NCBI GenBank assembly: GCA_035635855.1
Contig: DASQAF010000017.1
Coordinates: 1 to 64,000 of the forward strand
DNA length: 64,000 bases
From: UBA11740 sp035635855
Lineage (GTDB): Bacteria; Acidobacteriota; Blastocatellia; Pyrinomonadales; Pyrinomonadaceae
Direction: 5' to 3'
The notes beneath the pieces are model-generated. The model ran no database searches and was not told the DNA's origin. It saw only the letters and a list, made by a program, of their open reading frames with translations. Positions 63,170 to 64,000 of this stretch are shown here, in pieces. The position numbers and the translations under genes were made by a program. Position 1 is the first letter of the stretch. Each line of letters opens with the position of its first letter.

Positions 63170-64000
63170 ATGAGCACTTCGCCCGGACCTGCGACCAAAT
63201 GGAAATGGTGTGTTCTTCCGTCGCTGGCGATGGTGTTGTTGTCCCTCATACCGCAAATTCACCTCTGGATAGTGCGTGGCCGGGACTGGAACGGAGCGTA
63301 TGTAAGTCCGCAGGGAGATGAGCCTTTCTACTCGGGTTACCTAAATGCGTTGATAGACGGACGAGCACGAAAGAATGATCCTTTTGGGGCGAAGGACAGC
63401 TCCGCGAAGGCACCTCTACCGGAATCCACTTTTTCAATTCAGTTTGTGCCGCCCTACGTGATCTCGCTGGTTGCCCGAACATTCGGCGCCTCAGCATCAA
63501 CGGCCTTCATCGCTCTCAGTAGCGTGGCTGCATTGCTCGCGAGTCTGTCTGTTTTTTGGTTACTCAATTGTGTTGCAGGCGACAATCGATTAGCTGCGGC
63601 AGGAACATTCTTCGTGCTCTGCCTTGGCGGGTTCGCCGGAAGTTATGGAGTCTTTGGAACGTTCATAGACATCGCCGTTCCTGCGTTGCCATTCCTCAGG
63701 CGTTACCAACCCACAGCAGTATTTCCACTGATCTTTATATTTCAGGTACTGGTCTGGCGCGCGTTTACCACGCAGGGTAAACGTGACTCGCAAGTTTGCG
63801 CGATCATCGCGGGTCTCACATTAGCAGTGCTTGTCTTTTCTTATCTCTATCTATGGACAGCCGCCGCAGCATGGCTGGTGTGCATCGGCGCGCTGTGGTT
63901 TTATGCTCGACCGTTCGACCGGCGGAAGATTCTGGCGGCGCTGGCAACAATTGGCGTCATAACAGCTATTGCGCTCGTCCCATATGTTTATTTGCTTTCG
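63170..64000 (+). CDS. Polytopic membrane protein, possible GT-C type, copy 2 (3' end outside window)
   Basis: 277 codons are visible from ATG 63170 to the window end. It is closely similar to the first copy, with WKWCVLPSLAMVLLSLIPQI, the acidic loop SPQGDEPFYSGYLNALIDGR and later membrane segments such as VFSYLYLWTAAAAWLVCIGA. Differences such as DELL to DEPF in the loop suggest divergent substrates. Tandem duplication of the first gene is the simplest origin. Confidence 0.75.
   Translation, partial: MSTSPGPATKWKWCVLPSLAMVLLSLIPQIHLWIVRGRDWNGAYVSPQGDEPFYSGYLNALIDGRARKNDPFGAKDSSAKAPLPESTFSIQFVPPYVISLVARTFGASASTAFIALSSVAALLASLSVFWLLNCVAGDNRLAAAGTFFVLCLGGFAGSYGVFGTFIDIAVPALPFLRRYQPTAVFPLIFIFQVLVWRAFTTQGKRDSQVCAIIAGLTLAVLVFSYLYLWTAAAAWLVCIGALWFYARPFDRRKILAALATIGVITAIALVPYVYLLS

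Overview
The window looks like a chromosomal segment of an Acidobacteriota bacterium, most likely near the class Blastocatellia. The best markers are a VWFA-related Acidobacterial-type protein (44656-45831), secreted giants ending in a repeated HIxxLR module (36762-43925), and a very high density of short palindromic repeats between genes and even inside one gene. No tRNA, rRNA, CRISPR array or transposase gene was found.

Positions 1-12275 (minus strand) form one respiratory supercluster. In transcription order it holds a Rieske protein, a b6-type cytochrome b, a subunit-IV-type cytochrome b half, a 1206-residue octaheme cytochrome c in the place normally taken by cytochrome c1 or f, a cupredoxin-like lipoprotein, heme A synthase (ctaA), heme O synthase (ctaB), and cytochrome oxidase subunits II and I (ctaC, ctaD; ctaD runs off the left edge). 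Together these make a quinol:cytochrome c reductase, a candidate electron carrier, an aa3-type oxidase and its heme A pathway.

Positions 12550-20949 hold a glutaredoxin, a BchH/ChlH-type chelatase large subunit split into two genes in inverted order (C-terminal half upstream of N-terminal half) with a GxxExxY protein and three palindromic repeats between them, then a di-heme oxidoreductase, a lipoprotein and a secreted rhodanese.

Positions 21332-29128 are a complete System I cytochrome c maturation operon, ccmABCDEFGHI, which would mature the many c-type cytochromes of this window. Six of its eight gene junctions carry a palindromic repeat, and the F-G junction carries a DUF559 nuclease gene flanked by inverted repeats. 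Positions 29216-34384 are a mixed stretch: DUF1059, a TPR protein, a di-heme protein, a membrane protein, a GNAT acetyltransferase and secreted proteins.

Positions 34684-43925 encode three very large secreted proteins. Two share a C-terminal module with 185 bp of almost identical DNA, and a decayed third copy lies at 44047-44107. Positions 44656-60709 (minus strand) are a Tad/Flp pilus locus. In transcription order it has two Flp pilins, CpaA, CpaB, CpaC secretin, TadG, two TadE-like proteins, CpaE/TadZ, CpaF/TadA, TadB, TadC and a TPR protein, then an AAA ATPase, a lytic transglycosylase, a two-repeat secreted protein and the VWFA protein. A good sigma-54-type site precedes the pilins.

The right edge (61138-64000) has two tandem paralogous polytopic membrane proteins, each with a -10-like box six bases before its ATG, suggesting leaderless transcripts.
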